From Aliidiomarina minuta (GTDB lineage Bacteria > Pseudomonadota > Gammaproteobacteria > Enterobacterales > Alteromonadaceae): DNA of 64,000 nt. A program made the position numbers and the translations under genes. Position 1 is the stretch's first letter, and each line of letters opens with the position of its first letter. The stretch lies in the NCBI RefSeq assembly GCF_003987145.1, contig NZ_PIPL01000001.1:1550001-1614000 (forward strand), read 5' to 3'. Below, one piece after another: positions 8,395 through 16,637 of the stretch. A model generated the notes under the pieces. The model searched no databases. It was not told the DNA's origin and worked only from the letters and a program-made list of their open reading frames with translations.

Positions 8395-8850
8395 TCACTC
8401 TGACATTTTAAACATGGCAATAAGCCCGGCTTTATCCTTTGTTTTTATTTCAAACCCTAAAGACTGGTATAGCTTAATAGCGCCCTTATTAGACTCGTAC
8501 ACGTTAAGAGTGAAGTGCGGGGCTTTGTGTTTTTCAGTGCCCTCTTTCATGAGTGCACGACACAGCTGCTTACCAATGCCTTGCCCCCGTAGCTCGGGAT
8601 CAACGATTAACCTAGCCAGATGAACACCTTGCTCAGCTCGGAGCCGTAATTGACCGAATCCAGCAAGGGCAGTATGAGTGTTAAGCAGGACAAAGCTGCT
8701 TTCCTGCGATGCATGTATGTCAGACCATATCAGCTCAGGTGTGGCCGTGTAACAAATGGCAGGCCCGGCCCACATCTGGCATTCGCGTTCGTTTGCCACC
8801 CAGTTAAGGATGGTTACAAGATCAGAAGCTTCAGCGGCTCGTAACTCCAT
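8395..8850 (-). CDS. GNAT-family N-acetyltransferase
   Basis: 151 residues from the ATG at 8850 (a start five codons upstream is possible). The GNAT core is complete: the strand 'ARLIVDPELRGQGIGKQL' with the RGQGIG acetyl-CoA pyrophosphate loop (about residues 84-89), and the C-terminal 'LNVYESNKGAIKLYQSLGFE' motif B seen in RimI-like acetyltransferases. The substrate is unknown. It is a single gene, followed by a gap before the small membrane protein. Confidence 0.8.
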   Translation of the reverse strand: MELRAAEASDLVTILNWVANERECQMWAGPAICYTATPELIWSDIHASQESSFVLLNTHTALAGFGQLRLRAEQGVHLARLIVDPELRGQGIGKQLCRALMKEGTEKHKAPHFTLNVYESNKGAIKLYQSLGFEIKTKDKAGLIAMFKMSE

Positions 8851-8982
8851 AAAGATGAATCCCATAATTAAGTAAGACAGCCGAACACTATGCAGTGTTG
8901 GCCGCCTTTTGTTTACACCAAACGGACTGAATTTAAATCACGCTGGAATTATTAATTCAGCACAGGCGTTCTATTCTGCGTC

Positions 8983-10158
8983 TCAGTGATAGTCGCCAAA
9001 CTGCACCTCGAAACGGAACATAATACCCGGCGAGGTGCTGAAATTGTTTTCCCGCTTCTGTAGCGCAAAGGGTTCGACTTCATAATAAATCCAGGGCCGC
9101 AGCAGACTGCTACGAAAACGCATACTGTATTGGTAGCTCTGTACCTTATGCTGTTCCTGATACTTGCCATTCACTCGTACCAAAGTATGCAACCCCGTCC
9201 TGTGTGCCAGACGCCAGAAATGACTCACGCTGTGCGACCATTGCCAGAGCACATCCTGGGCTCGTAATGCTGTGTTGGACTCTATTGTAGAGGTCGCACG
9301 CAGCGTAGTATTGCCAGTTAAACGGCGACCCATCTGCAATTCGGACACCACACCGCGACGTTCATCATTGCCACGCCAGTAAAATTCCTGATTGAAGCGA
9401 CCATGAACACCCCAAATCAAAGGTTGGTTATAACGAAAGCGTGTACGGACAAAAGGTGTACTGCCTCGTATTCCAACATCAGTGCGTGAACTAGCCTGTC
9501 TGCCCAGCGCGGTGGCAAAGCGCACCGCAGCACGAGCTTTGCCACGGTCATCAGGGCTTTCAACATCAAGGCGTTCCCGCAACAGGTCATCGTCTTTATC
9601 GGCACTGCGCAGAATTAATGACAAGCGGTCAGATATATTATTCAGGCTAATATGACCATCCACTCGGGTTCCCCCGACGTAGCCTTCGTTTTCTTGCCAA
9701 CGTGAAAAGTACATGGCCCGCACTAAAGTACGCGCTGCATAAGGCAGGCTATCTTCTTCGGCGAAGAAGCTATCAATCCATTGGCCCGGGAAACAGACAC
9801 CGCGCGAGGCCAGATGATGTGAGCGGTCAGCCGCAGGTAAACGCTCAACGCCCTGCACAGGAACACAGCCAGGGATCAACGGGTAATCCTCATGCAACAT
9901 GGAAACCCCTAAACGCTCACGTTCCCATAAAATCTGGTTAATACGATAACGGTATGCACGCTCGGCCGAGGGGATGTAGTCAAGAGTAACAGGATCGAGA
10001 AACGCATCATCGTCGTCAAATAAAGGTACGTCATCTTCAGGAGGACCTGCATTATACAAGTCCTCCGTAAGTTCAGTGCCTGTATAAGCTGTCCCAGCAT
10101 AACTGACACAAAACAAGTACAACAGTAATCGCACCTTCCCTGACAGGGGGCGATTCAT
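8983..10158 (-). CDS. Exported protein of unknown function, possibly outer-membrane beta-barrel
   Basis: 391 residues from the ATG at 10158, six bases after GGAG. An N-terminal signal peptide ends near 'YAGTAYTG'. The second half alternates polar and aromatic residues in short strands with many Arg (for example 'GVHGRFNQEFYWRGNDE' and 'IYYEVEPFALQKRENN') and ends in an aromatic-rich strand 'FRFEVQFGDYH', which suggests a transmembrane beta-barrel. I cannot name the family. It is the first gene after the ABC exporter on the same strand, 85 bases away. Confidence 0.6.
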   Translation of the reverse strand: MNRPLSGKVRLLLYLFCVSYAGTAYTGTELTEDLYNAGPPEDDVPLFDDDDAFLDPVTLDYIPSAERAYRYRINQILWERERLGVSMLHEDYPLIPGCVPVQGVERLPAADRSHHLASRGVCFPGQWIDSFFAEEDSLPYAARTLVRAMYFSRWQENEGYVGGTRVDGHISLNNISDRLSLILRSADKDDDLLRERLDVESPDDRGKARAAVRFATALGRQASSRTDVGIRGSTPFVRTRFRYNQPLIWGVHGRFNQEFYWRGNDERRGVVSELQMGRRLTGNTTLRATSTIESNTALRAQDVLWQWSHSVSHFWRLAHRTGLHTLVRVNGKYQEQHKVQSYQYSMRFRSSLLRPWIYYEVEPFALQKRENNFSTSPGIMFRFEVQFGDYH

Positions 10159-10243
10159 AATCCGCTCCAACCGATGAAACAAGCTAGTCTATCGAATTAT
10201 GGTTGCGGCGCAACGTGTGTATTCAGGTTTTGGCATTTGCTCT

Positions 10244-11005
10244 TCAGACCTTCACCTTATAACCAGTCCGGAATACCCACCAGATGATCGCCAGGAAAAG
10301 CGCCAGGAATGAACATATCATTACCAGGCTCCAGACTATGCTGACGTCGGCGACTCCGTAAAAACTCCAACGAAAACCACTGACCAGGTACACCACCGGA
10401 TTAAACAGGGTCACTGTCTGCCAGAACTCAGGCAGCATGCTAATGGAGTAAAAAGTACCGCCCAGAAAAGCCAGTGGCGTGACTACCATCAGTGGAATGG
10501 CCTGCAGCCGTTCAAAACCGTCCGCCATCACACCGATAATAAAACCAAGCAGGCTAAAAGTGATAGCGGTCAGAGAGAGAAATAAAATCATCCAGAATGG
10601 ATGCATGATTGAGTAATCGACAAATAACCGCGCAGTAAGCAAAATAATAACCCCAAGAATCAAAGATTTGGTGGCCGCGGCTCCCACATAACCGACCACG
10701 ATTTCGAACGCTGAAACCGGTGCCGAGAGAATTTCGTAAATAGCGCCAGACCACTTCGGCATGTAGATACCGAAAGAAGAATTAGAAGTACTTTCAGTCA
10801 GCACCATCAACATAATGAGCCCCGGCACAATAAAGGCGCCGTAACTGATGCCGTCAATGCTGACCATCGCCGAACCTATGGCTGAACCAAACACAATAAA
10901 GTACAACGATGTCGATAATACAGGCGAAGCAATGCTCTGCATGGGCGTACGCCAGGTGCGCGCCAGCTCGGATAAATAAATCGCTTTTATGGCATACCAG
11001 TTCAT
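10244..11005 (-). CDS. ABC-2 type transporter permease (YadH-like)
   Basis: 253 residues with six predicted transmembrane helices and the ABC-2 membrane topology of YadH/NodJ-type permeases; the 'FLGGTFYSISMLPEFWQ' segment before the last two helices is characteristic. Its start overlaps the ATPase stop as ATGA. With that ATPase it forms an inner-membrane exporter. Substrate is unknown; YadGH homologues have been linked to drug or polysaccharide export without firm proof. Confidence 0.85.
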   Translation of the reverse strand: MNWYAIKAIYLSELARTWRTPMQSIASPVLSTSLYFIVFGSAIGSAMVSIDGISYGAFIVPGLIMLMVLTESTSNSSFGIYMPKWSGAIYEILSAPVSAFEIVVGYVGAAATKSLILGVIILLTARLFVDYSIMHPFWMILFLSLTAITFSLLGFIIGVMADGFERLQAIPLMVVTPLAFLGGTFYSISMLPEFWQTVTLFNPVVYLVSGFRWSFYGVADVSIVWSLVMICSFLALFLAIIWWVFRTGYKVKV

Positions 11006-11928
11006 GCTTTAGCCTCCACCAGGTTTACAAAGATCTGTTCAAGCGATGTCTGTTCCGTGCGCACATCACTGAGCATAATATTTGCGCGGTTCAACGCCCC
11101 TAATACCTCAGTCACTCGATTCTGCTGACTATTGGTATCGTAGGTGTAGGTCATCCGTTGCGCCGCAGCGTCATAGTGAATATCAAAGTCTGCAAATTCG
11201 CGAGGTAACGAGGGAACTGGCGTCTGCAGCTGCAAAATAAGCTGTTTTTTACCAAGCGTCTTCATCAGCTGCTCTTTGTTTTCAGTCAGCATAATCTCAC
11301 CAGCATTAATAATACTGATCCGATCCGCTATTTCTTCAGCTTCTTCGATATAGTGCGTAGTAAGAATAATGGTTACGCCCTGACTACGAAGTTTCGCAAC
11401 CAGACACCACATGTCGCGGCGTAATTCCACATCCACACCCGCTGTGGGCTCGTCCAGAAATAAAATCTCAGGTTCATGGGCCAGTGCTTTAGCAATCAAA
11501 ACCCGCCGCTTCATACCACCCGACAGTGACTGCAACTGTTCATCACGTTTATCCCACAACGTTAATGAACGCAGCACCTCTTCCAGATATTCATCGTTAG
11601 CCGCTTTACCGAACACCCCGCGGCTAAAGCGCAGCGTATTCCAAACCGTATCAAACATATTGATAGAAAGTTCCTGCGGCACCAGTCCAATCTTACTGCG
11701 GGTTTTACGATACTCGCGCACCACATCATAACCACCCACAGAAACAGAACCACTACCGGGGTTTACCAGCCCGCAAATAATGCTTATCAGTGTGGTTTTT
11801 CCTGCTCCATTTGGCCCCAGTAGCGCAAGGATCTCGCCGCGCTCTATGCTCAGATTGATATTATTCAGTGCCTGTAGGCCGGAGGGATAGCGCTTACTTA
11901 AGTTTTTAACTTCAAGGATATTCTGCAT
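11002..11928 (-). CDS. ABC transporter ATP-binding protein (YadG-like)
   Basis: 308 residues. Walker A is GPNGAGKTT (about 39-47), the Q-loop lies in 'LVPQELSINMF', the signature is LSGGMKRR, Walker B is 'EILFLDEPTAGVD', and the H-loop His is in 'TTHYIEEAE'. A C-terminal domain of about 90 residues follows, as in exporter ATPases of the ABC-2 class. The GGAG site is well placed. It is the first gene of a two-gene exporter operon preceded by a MerR-type promoter (12016-12046). Confidence 0.9.
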   Translation of the reverse strand: MQNILEVKNLSKRYPSGLQALNNINLSIERGEILALLGPNGAGKTTLISIICGLVNPGSGSVSVGGYDVVREYRKTRSKIGLVPQELSINMFDTVWNTLRFSRGVFGKAANDEYLEEVLRSLTLWDKRDEQLQSLSGGMKRRVLIAKALAHEPEILFLDEPTAGVDVELRRDMWCLVAKLRSQGVTIILTTHYIEEAEEIADRISIINAGEIMLTENKEQLMKTLGKKQLILQLQTPVPSLPREFADFDIHYDAAAQRMTYTYDTNSQQNRVTEVLGALNRANIMLSDVRTEQTSLEQIFVNLVEAKA

Positions 11929-12015
11929 CTTATTCTCCAGGATTTTACGTACTAACTAATCGTTACCGTTCTGCCTGAATCGACAAGAACGGTGGATTAA
12001 TTATTAACACTGGTC

Positions 12016-12046
12016 ATGCTAATACCTGAAGTTAGGTTTAGGTCAA
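12016..12046 (-). promoter_or_regulatory. MerR-type promoter with 19-bp spacer ahead of the ABC exporter
   Basis: On the minus strand, -35 TTGACC (12046-12041) and -10 TAGCAT (12021-12016) are separated by exactly 19 bases. The spacer region carries the dyad ACCTAAAcctaacTTCAGGT (arms differ at one position). An overlong spacer with a central dyad is the hallmark of promoters untwisted by MerR-family activators. It points at the ABC exporter, about 90 bases away. No merR-like gene is visible in this window. Confidence 0.55.
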
Positions 12047-12086
12047 GAAGGGGTTACCTTTATATATACTTATATATGCTGCCGGG

Positions 12087-13082
12087 TTAAAAAATCTCAT
12101 CCAGCAGGCGGCTGTACCGTTCAAAAGCTTCGAATTGAGGCATATGGCCAATGTCTTCAAGCTCGTGCAGATAAGCCTCAGGAATTTGCTCGGCTGCGCG
12201 TTTACCGAGTTGATCAAAACGGCCCAATTCATACTCCACACCTTCCTTTTTCCAGCCACGCCCGGGGCCGGTGGTGTCTCGGGTGCCGATAATCAAATCG
12301 GTGGGTACCGATAATTGGTCGAACTCATTGACCACAGCTCCGGTAAAGATCATGTCGAAAGTCAGCGCATTATTCCAGGCCACGCGTTCCCAATCCGGTC
12401 CGTTTATCCAACCAGCGTGAATCTGAATAAGCGCCTCGTAATCGTCAGACCACTGGCCGTCGTAATAGTGTTCACGCTGGTATTCACGAACGCCAGCAAT
12501 GGTTTTATCCAGCTCGTTAGCGTAAAAGAAAGCTGGGTCTTTATACTCCACGTAGCGCAGATAGTCTTCCAAACCAATCGGATTCACCAGTACCAGTTTG
12601 CTGACCTCATCAGCATGATTCAAGGCATAGCGAGAGGCCAGCATGCCGCCCATGGAATGCCCCATCACGATAAGTTCAGCAATATCTAAGCTGTGCGCCA
12701 GCTCCCGGGTGTTATTGACCAGTCCTTCGATGGTGAACTGATAATGCTCGGGTTTGGACGACTTACCAAAACCAATCTGATCAGGCATCAAAACCCCGTA
12801 GCCTTTCTCATGCAGATAGTTGGCAGTGTCTTCCCAGTAATCAGCGCCGAAGTTTTTACCATGCAATAACAGCACGGTCGGCTGGCCTTCTTCCGCCGGT
12901 AAATGCATGTAGGCCATTTCCAGGCTTTGCCGCTGACTGTCAAACGCAAAGTTGTGCACGTCAAAGGGGTACGAGTAATTACTCAGCCGCTCATCGTATT
13001 GCAGCGCCTCATCGTTCGCCATGGCTGAAACAGTCAAACTCAAAAAGCAAACGCTAAGCAGCGTATAAATCCAGTTATGCAT
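12087..13082 (-). CDS. Secreted alpha/beta-hydrolase
   Basis: 331 residues from the ATG at 13082, which has a perfect AAGGAG site; a longer in-frame start is less likely. A signal peptide ends near Ala23 ('LTVSAMA'). The hydrolase core shows oxyanion 'LLLHGKNFG', nucleophile elbow GHSMGG, the acid in 'IGTRDTTGPG' and the His in 'DIGHMPQFEAFERY'. This resembles periplasmic haloalkane-dehalogenase/epoxide-hydrolase-like esterases. The substrate is unknown. It is a single gene with about 250 bases of apparently empty DNA upstream. Confidence 0.82.
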   Translation of the reverse strand: MHNWIYTLLSVCFLSLTVSAMANDEALQYDERLSNYSYPFDVHNFAFDSQRQSLEMAYMHLPAEEGQPTVLLLHGKNFGADYWEDTANYLHEKGYGVLMPDQIGFGKSSKPEHYQFTIEGLVNNTRELAHSLDIAELIVMGHSMGGMLASRYALNHADEVSKLVLVNPIGLEDYLRYVEYKDPAFFYANELDKTIAGVREYQREHYYDGQWSDDYEALIQIHAGWINGPDWERVAWNNALTFDMIFTGAVVNEFDQLSVPTDLIIGTRDTTGPGRGWKKEGVEYELGRFDQLGKRAAEQIPEAYLHELEDIGHMPQFEAFERYSRLLDEIF

Positions 13083-13333
13083 GGATAACTCCTTCAGGGC
13101 TAATTTAGAGATTTTGTCCGACTCTGGATGCAATAGTTCCGCTGAACTGAGCCTGAGCGGCTTTGAAAAGTGCACCCGACTACAGATTTGATATTCGGGT
13201 ACTTCACAAGCGTATGGATGTCACACTCCATTTTAATACCTTGTAAGACACTACTACCGCTTGCAAGTCAGATAAGTAATTCTTATTGATGAGTATAGTT
13301 GTCAGCAACCTGAATAGCACTATTGCTCAAAAG

Positions 13334-14290
13334 CTACCTTCCTGAGAGCTTTAACAATCGCTCAGCCTGATTTTTCAGTGCTAGTTTAAGCTCTGTTGGT
13401 TCCAAAATGGTGAAGTCAAAAGGGAGCTGGCTTAACCAGAGTGCAAACCAGTAGCTGCTGTCGGTACGAGTGCTAAGTAACAATCCGTCCTGCTGTGGTT
13501 GCAGCATGCCAGCCATCGATCCCAGTACCTCAGCAGCCTCGCTTTGGTCAGCGTGTAGCACTACTTTCACTTCAAGGTTACAGGGCATGGCATTCAGACT
13601 CTGAATAAAGTACTCCGCAGTATTGAAACCTTCTGGAGGCTCAAAACAGACTTCAAGCAGTTCAACCTGCTGTATATGATCAAGCCTGAAAGTTCTGAGT
13701 TCCTGGCGTAAATGACAATAACCGCTCATGTACCAGTGCCCCCGGCGAAACAGCAGCCCATAGGGGTCGACGCGTCTTGAGACCACTTCCTGTTGATGAC
13801 GGGCGTAGCAGATAGCCACTGAGCGTTGATGCTCAAGAGCATCCAACAGTGGCTGCAAGTGTGGCTGAGGAGCATCCGTAACTGACTCAGGGAACATCAG
13901 GCTAATCCGCTCAGAAACTGCCTTAGCCCGGGACTTCAACTTTGCCGGCATTACTCGTTCCAGCTTTGCCTGAACACTGCTCAGCGCCGTTTGAGTACCC
14001 GCCAGATGAAGGTTATTTGCAGCCAGTAAACCCAGCGACAATGCAAAGGTTTCTTCGTTGGTAAACATCATAGGAGGCAGTTTAAACCCGGCCACCAACG
14101 TATAACCCCCATCGCGTCCCTGTTCCGTTGTAACAGGAACCCCCAGATCCTCGAGAACCCGTATATAACGTCGTACTGTGCGCTTATCAACACCCAACTG
14201 TCTGGCTAACTCAGTGCCGGTAAGTTGGCTATTAGACTGCAGTAATTCCAATAAGCTCAGTACGCGGATAGTCGGACCACTCATCTGCAT
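13334..14290 (-). CDS. YafY-family WYL-domain transcriptional regulator
   Basis: 318 residues. A DeoR-like winged HTH occupies about 8-60 ('LTGTELARQLGVDKRTVRRYIRVL'). A WYL domain follows at about 150-235, with the hallmark 'GHWYMSGYCHLRQELRTFRLDHI'. WYL regulators sense small ligands or nucleic acids. It is divergent from the glutathione-transferase gene, with a dyad between them (14349-14367), and probably controls that gene and itself. Confidence 0.88.
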   Translation of the reverse strand: MQMSGPTIRVLSLLELLQSNSQLTGTELARQLGVDKRTVRRYIRVLEDLGVPVTTEQGRDGGYTLVAGFKLPPMMFTNEETFALSLGLLAANNLHLAGTQTALSSVQAKLERVMPAKLKSRAKAVSERISLMFPESVTDAPQPHLQPLLDALEHQRSVAICYARHQQEVVSRRVDPYGLLFRRGHWYMSGYCHLRQELRTFRLDHIQQVELLEVCFEPPEGFNTAEYFIQSLNAMPCNLEVKVVLHADQSEAAEVLGSMAGMLQPQQDGLLLSTRTDSSYWFALWLSQLPFDFTILEPTELKLALKNQAERLLKLSGR

Positions 14291-14348
14291 TTTCCTTTAG
14301 GTATCTGTTTTTATTTTCCTACTGTAAAAAACAAATATAGCGGATAAG

Positions 14349-14367
14349 TAGGACGTATTCTGTCCTA
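14349..14367. promoter_or_regulatory. Putative operator of the YafY-like regulator
   Basis: TAGGAC (14349-14354) and GTCCTA (14362-14367) form a perfect inverted repeat with a 7-base spacer, in the 163-base gap between the divergent YafY-like and GST genes. Its position and symmetry fit a dimeric repressor site. Assignment to this regulator is inferred from proximity only. Confidence 0.45.
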
Positions 14368-14453
14368 TATTGGTTTTATAGTGCGGTTCAGACGGAATAA
14401 AGCCGTCGTTATATGTTCACAAAATATCTGTTCAACCCAAAAGGAATGCAGAC

Positions 14454-15080
14454 ATGCAAGAATTAACTTTATATACCAATCCCAATTCCCGCGCTCGTAT
14501 CATCCGCTGGCTGCTGGAAGAGCTGAATGTACCTTACCAGGTCAAAGTTATGGAATACGGCGCTGAGATGAAATCGACAGACTTCCTGGCATTGAACCCG
14601 ATGGGGAAAGTACCTGTGATTACCCACGGCGATCTAGTAGTCACCGAAGTAGCCGCGATTTGCGCCTACCTGGCCGATCAGTTTGCTGAAAAAGGGTTTG
14701 CTCCGGCGCCTGACAGCGCCGAGCGTGGCAGCTATTATCGTTGGTTATTTTTTGCCGCCGGTCCGCTGGAAATGGCAACCTCGGCCAAAGCCTACGACTG
14801 GCGACTTGATGCCGAAAACGCGCCCGAGGTAGGCTGTGGCCTGTATGAGGATACAATCAATGCGTTGGAAACCGCTTTAAAAAATGGGCCCTACATATGC
14901 GGTGAGCAGTTTACCGCCGCCGACATCTACGTCGGCAGCCATATTATCTGGGGCATGGTGTTCAAAACCCTGGAAGAGCGCCCGGCATTTAAGGAATACG
15001 CACGACGCCTACAAGCGCGTAAAGCTTACATCCACGCCAGTCATCTGGATGACGCGCTGCAGGAACGAGTACCTCAATAA
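14454..15080 (+). CDS. Glutathione S-transferase family protein
   Basis: 208 residues. An N-terminal thioredoxin-like domain (about 1-80) has 'LYTNPNSRARIIRWLLEEL', where Ser/Asn would contact glutathione; cis-Pro is in 'GKVPVI' and the gamma-Glu-binding 'TEVAAICAYLAD' follows. A helical C-terminal domain completes the fold. This is a cytosolic detoxification enzyme of bacterial GST type. It is divergent from the WYL regulator, which likely controls it. A GC-rich hairpin follows. Confidence 0.88.
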   Translation: MQELTLYTNPNSRARIIRWLLEELNVPYQVKVMEYGAEMKSTDFLALNPMGKVPVITHGDLVVTEVAAICAYLADQFAEKGFAPAPDSAERGSYYRWLFFAAGPLEMATSAKAYDWRLDAENAPEVGCGLYEDTINALETALKNGPYICGEQFTAADIYVGSHIIWGMVFKTLEERPAFKEYARRLQARKAYIHASHLDDALQERVPQ

Positions 15081-15095
15081 TAACTTAATGCGGTA

Positions 15096-15133
15096 CAGGG
15101 AAAGGCAGCATTGAGTTCCGGCTGCCTTCCCTG
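15096..15133 (+). terminator. GC-rich hairpin after the GST gene
   Basis: CAGGGAAAGGCAGC (15096-15109) pairs with GCTGCCTTCCCTG (15121-15133) apart from one bulged A. No T-run follows, so it is either a weak intrinsic terminator or an mRNA-stabilising structure. Confidence 0.5.
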
Positions 15134-15201
15134 GTGAAAACCTGATCAACGCTCTATAAAGCACTGCAAGTTATTTATCACGTTATCGTTTATACTTTTG
15201 T

Positions 15202-15393
15202 CTATTGCTTATCCTTCTCGACAACATACTCTGCCACCGAAAGAGCAACATAATAGACACATAATACGATCAGCATACTCCAGACCAGCATTTGATAAGA
15301 CATGCTGTATCCCATCAACATGACCGCGATAGCCCCACTGAACGAACAAAATACCATCCATGTTCTTCGTTTTATTTTAAAAAACATAATCAT
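15202..15393 (-). CDS. Small two-helix membrane protein, copy 2 of a tandem pair
   Basis: 63 residues, two predicted helices (about 12-31 and 35-55), basic before the first helix and ending 'YVVEKDKQ'. It is a paralogue of its upstream neighbour: 'FKIKRRTWMVFCSFSGAIAV' against 'LKIKRTIWMLFCSFSFAIAV', and the same 'VVEK' tail. Its ATG overlaps the neighbour's TGA (ATGA), with GGGTGA ahead; a start two codons further in is also possible. The family is unknown to me. Confidence 0.65.
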   Translation of the reverse strand: MIMFFKIKRRTWMVFCSFSGAIAVMLMGYSMSYQMLVWSMLIVLCVYYVALSVAEYVVEKDKQ

Positions 15394-15596
15394 TCACCCT
15401 TATGTTCTGCTTTATTCTTTTCGACAACAGAATCTACCACCGTAAGAACAACGCAATATATAAAGAACACTAACAATATGCTCCAGATAAACATCTGCGA
15501 AGAAATATCATATCCCATCAGCATGACAGCGATAGCAAAACTGAACGAACAGAACAACATCCAGATGGTTCTTTTTATTTTTAAAAACATTAGCAT
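15390..15596 (-). CDS. Small two-helix membrane protein, copy 1 of a tandem pair
   Basis: 68 residues starting at MLMFLKIKR; an in-frame ATG 18 codons upstream lacks the paralogous sequence, so I set the start by homology with copy 2. Two hydrophobic helices are followed by a charged tail. The pair arose by tandem duplication and both members kept the same layout, suggesting both are used, perhaps as a heteromeric membrane complex. The gap from 15597 to 15852 holds T-rich DNA and no gene I can see. Confidence 0.6.
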   Translation of the reverse strand: MLMFLKIKRTIWMLFCSFSFAIAVMLMGYDISSQMFIWSILLVFFIYCVVLTVVDSVVEKNKAEHKGE

Positions 15597-15852
15597 CTCA
15601 CTCTTATTTTTTATTGGGGACGCACCCCGAGGGTGGGAGCGCCATTTCACTCGAGAATGAGCTATTTGAAGAGAGCATGCGGGTAAGTATAAAGAGTAAA
15701 GTGTGCATCCATTTCATGAGTTTTTTTCCCTTTTAAGTAATCACGGTACTCCTACATAATATTTATATATCAATAATATCTTTTTTTTTAAGATTTTTTT
15801 GCTATTACCGCCAGACTGTTTAGATATTTTTGCTGCGATCACTGCGCACCCA

Positions 15853-16248
15853 CTACTCTTTCGGATACACAACAAATGCCAGTTTATTGCCATCCGGGTC
15901 ACGCACATAAGCGGCATAAAAACCTTCTGTATACTGAGGCCGGTAACCTGGCTCTCCTTCCGAGCTACCACCGCAGTTCATAGCTATCTCATAGAGTCGA
16001 TCCACCTGCTGCGGAGCATTAAACTGAAATGCAGTCATAGTGCCATTGCCGACGCTGGCCTGGTTTCCATCAAAAGGATAACCGACAAAAAACATGGGAT
16101 AGTTAGAATCATCGGCTTTACCGTATGCTTTGGAAGACTCATCTTTCCAGCATACATCCAGCTGCATTTCAGCGAAGAGCGGATCATAAAATTTCAGGGC
16201 TCTCTCAATATCTTTGGTACCAACCATTGTGTAAGCGATCATCAGCAA
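15853..16248 (-). CDS. VOC-family (glyoxalase-fold) protein
   Basis: 131 residues with the paired beta-alpha-beta-beta-beta modules of the VOC superfamily: 'MIAYTMVGTKDIERALKFYDPLF' at the N-terminus and the C-terminal 'GFYAAYVRDPDGNKLAFVVYPKE', where the 'RDPDGN' turn precedes a usual metal-ligand position. VOC members include glyoxalases, dioxygenases and antibiotic-binding proteins; which one is not clear here. A perfect AAGGAG precedes the start. Confidence 0.82.
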   Translation of the reverse strand: MLMIAYTMVGTKDIERALKFYDPLFAEMQLDVCWKDESSKAYGKADDSNYPMFFVGYPFDGNQASVGNGTMTAFQFNAPQQVDRLYEIAMNCGGSSEGEPGYRPQYTEGFYAAYVRDPDGNKLAFVVYPKE

Positions 16249-16278
16249 AACTCCTTCTTAATTTCTGTAAGCAAAAAT

Positions 16279-16632
16279 TCATGGGTTTTCTATATTCTGA
16301 TGGAAAAAATCCAGCGTGCTTTTAACGGCAGCATTCATGTGACGACGGTGTGGATAAACCAGATACACCGGACTGGGTGGCGGCATGAAATCAGTCAGCA
16401 GCTCTGTCATAGTGCCCGCCTGTAGATCCCGGGCCACCTGATATCGAGGCACCATACCGATGCCGACACCTTGCCTCAATGCATTCACAAGTGCCTGAGA
16501 GCTATTAACTTTTAAACGTCCGGAAACCGGAATATGTAAGTCACTACCCTGCTCAACAAAATGCCAGTGCGCTCTATCCTGTTGAGCTGCAGGATCCAGA
16601 CGGCCACCGATGGATGATCTTAAGCCGCTAAG
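16279..16632 (-). pseudogene. C-terminal fragment of a LysR-type regulator
   Basis: The reading frame from 16632 to the stop at 16279 encodes only the end of a LysR effector domain: 'FVEQGSDLHIPVSGRLKVNSS', 'ALRQGVGIGMVPRYQVARDL', 'VYLVYPHRRHMNAAVKSTLDFF'. The HTH domain and first effector half (about 180 residues) are missing. An in-frame TAA at 16633-16635 cuts the frame immediately next to the end of the GNAT gene. It is a 5'-truncated remnant, probably a deletion or insertion junction. Confidence 0.8.
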
Positions 16633-16637
16633 TTACA

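Noticed and set aside
8882..8897. Inverted repeat AACACT-ATGC-AGTGTT as a terminator.
   Set aside because: The T-rich side faces the plus strand, while both flanking genes are read on the minus strand; too weak to call.
12087..13175. Longer start (13175) for the secreted hydrolase.
   Set aside because: The ATG at 13082 has a perfect AAGGAG and begins the signal peptide directly.
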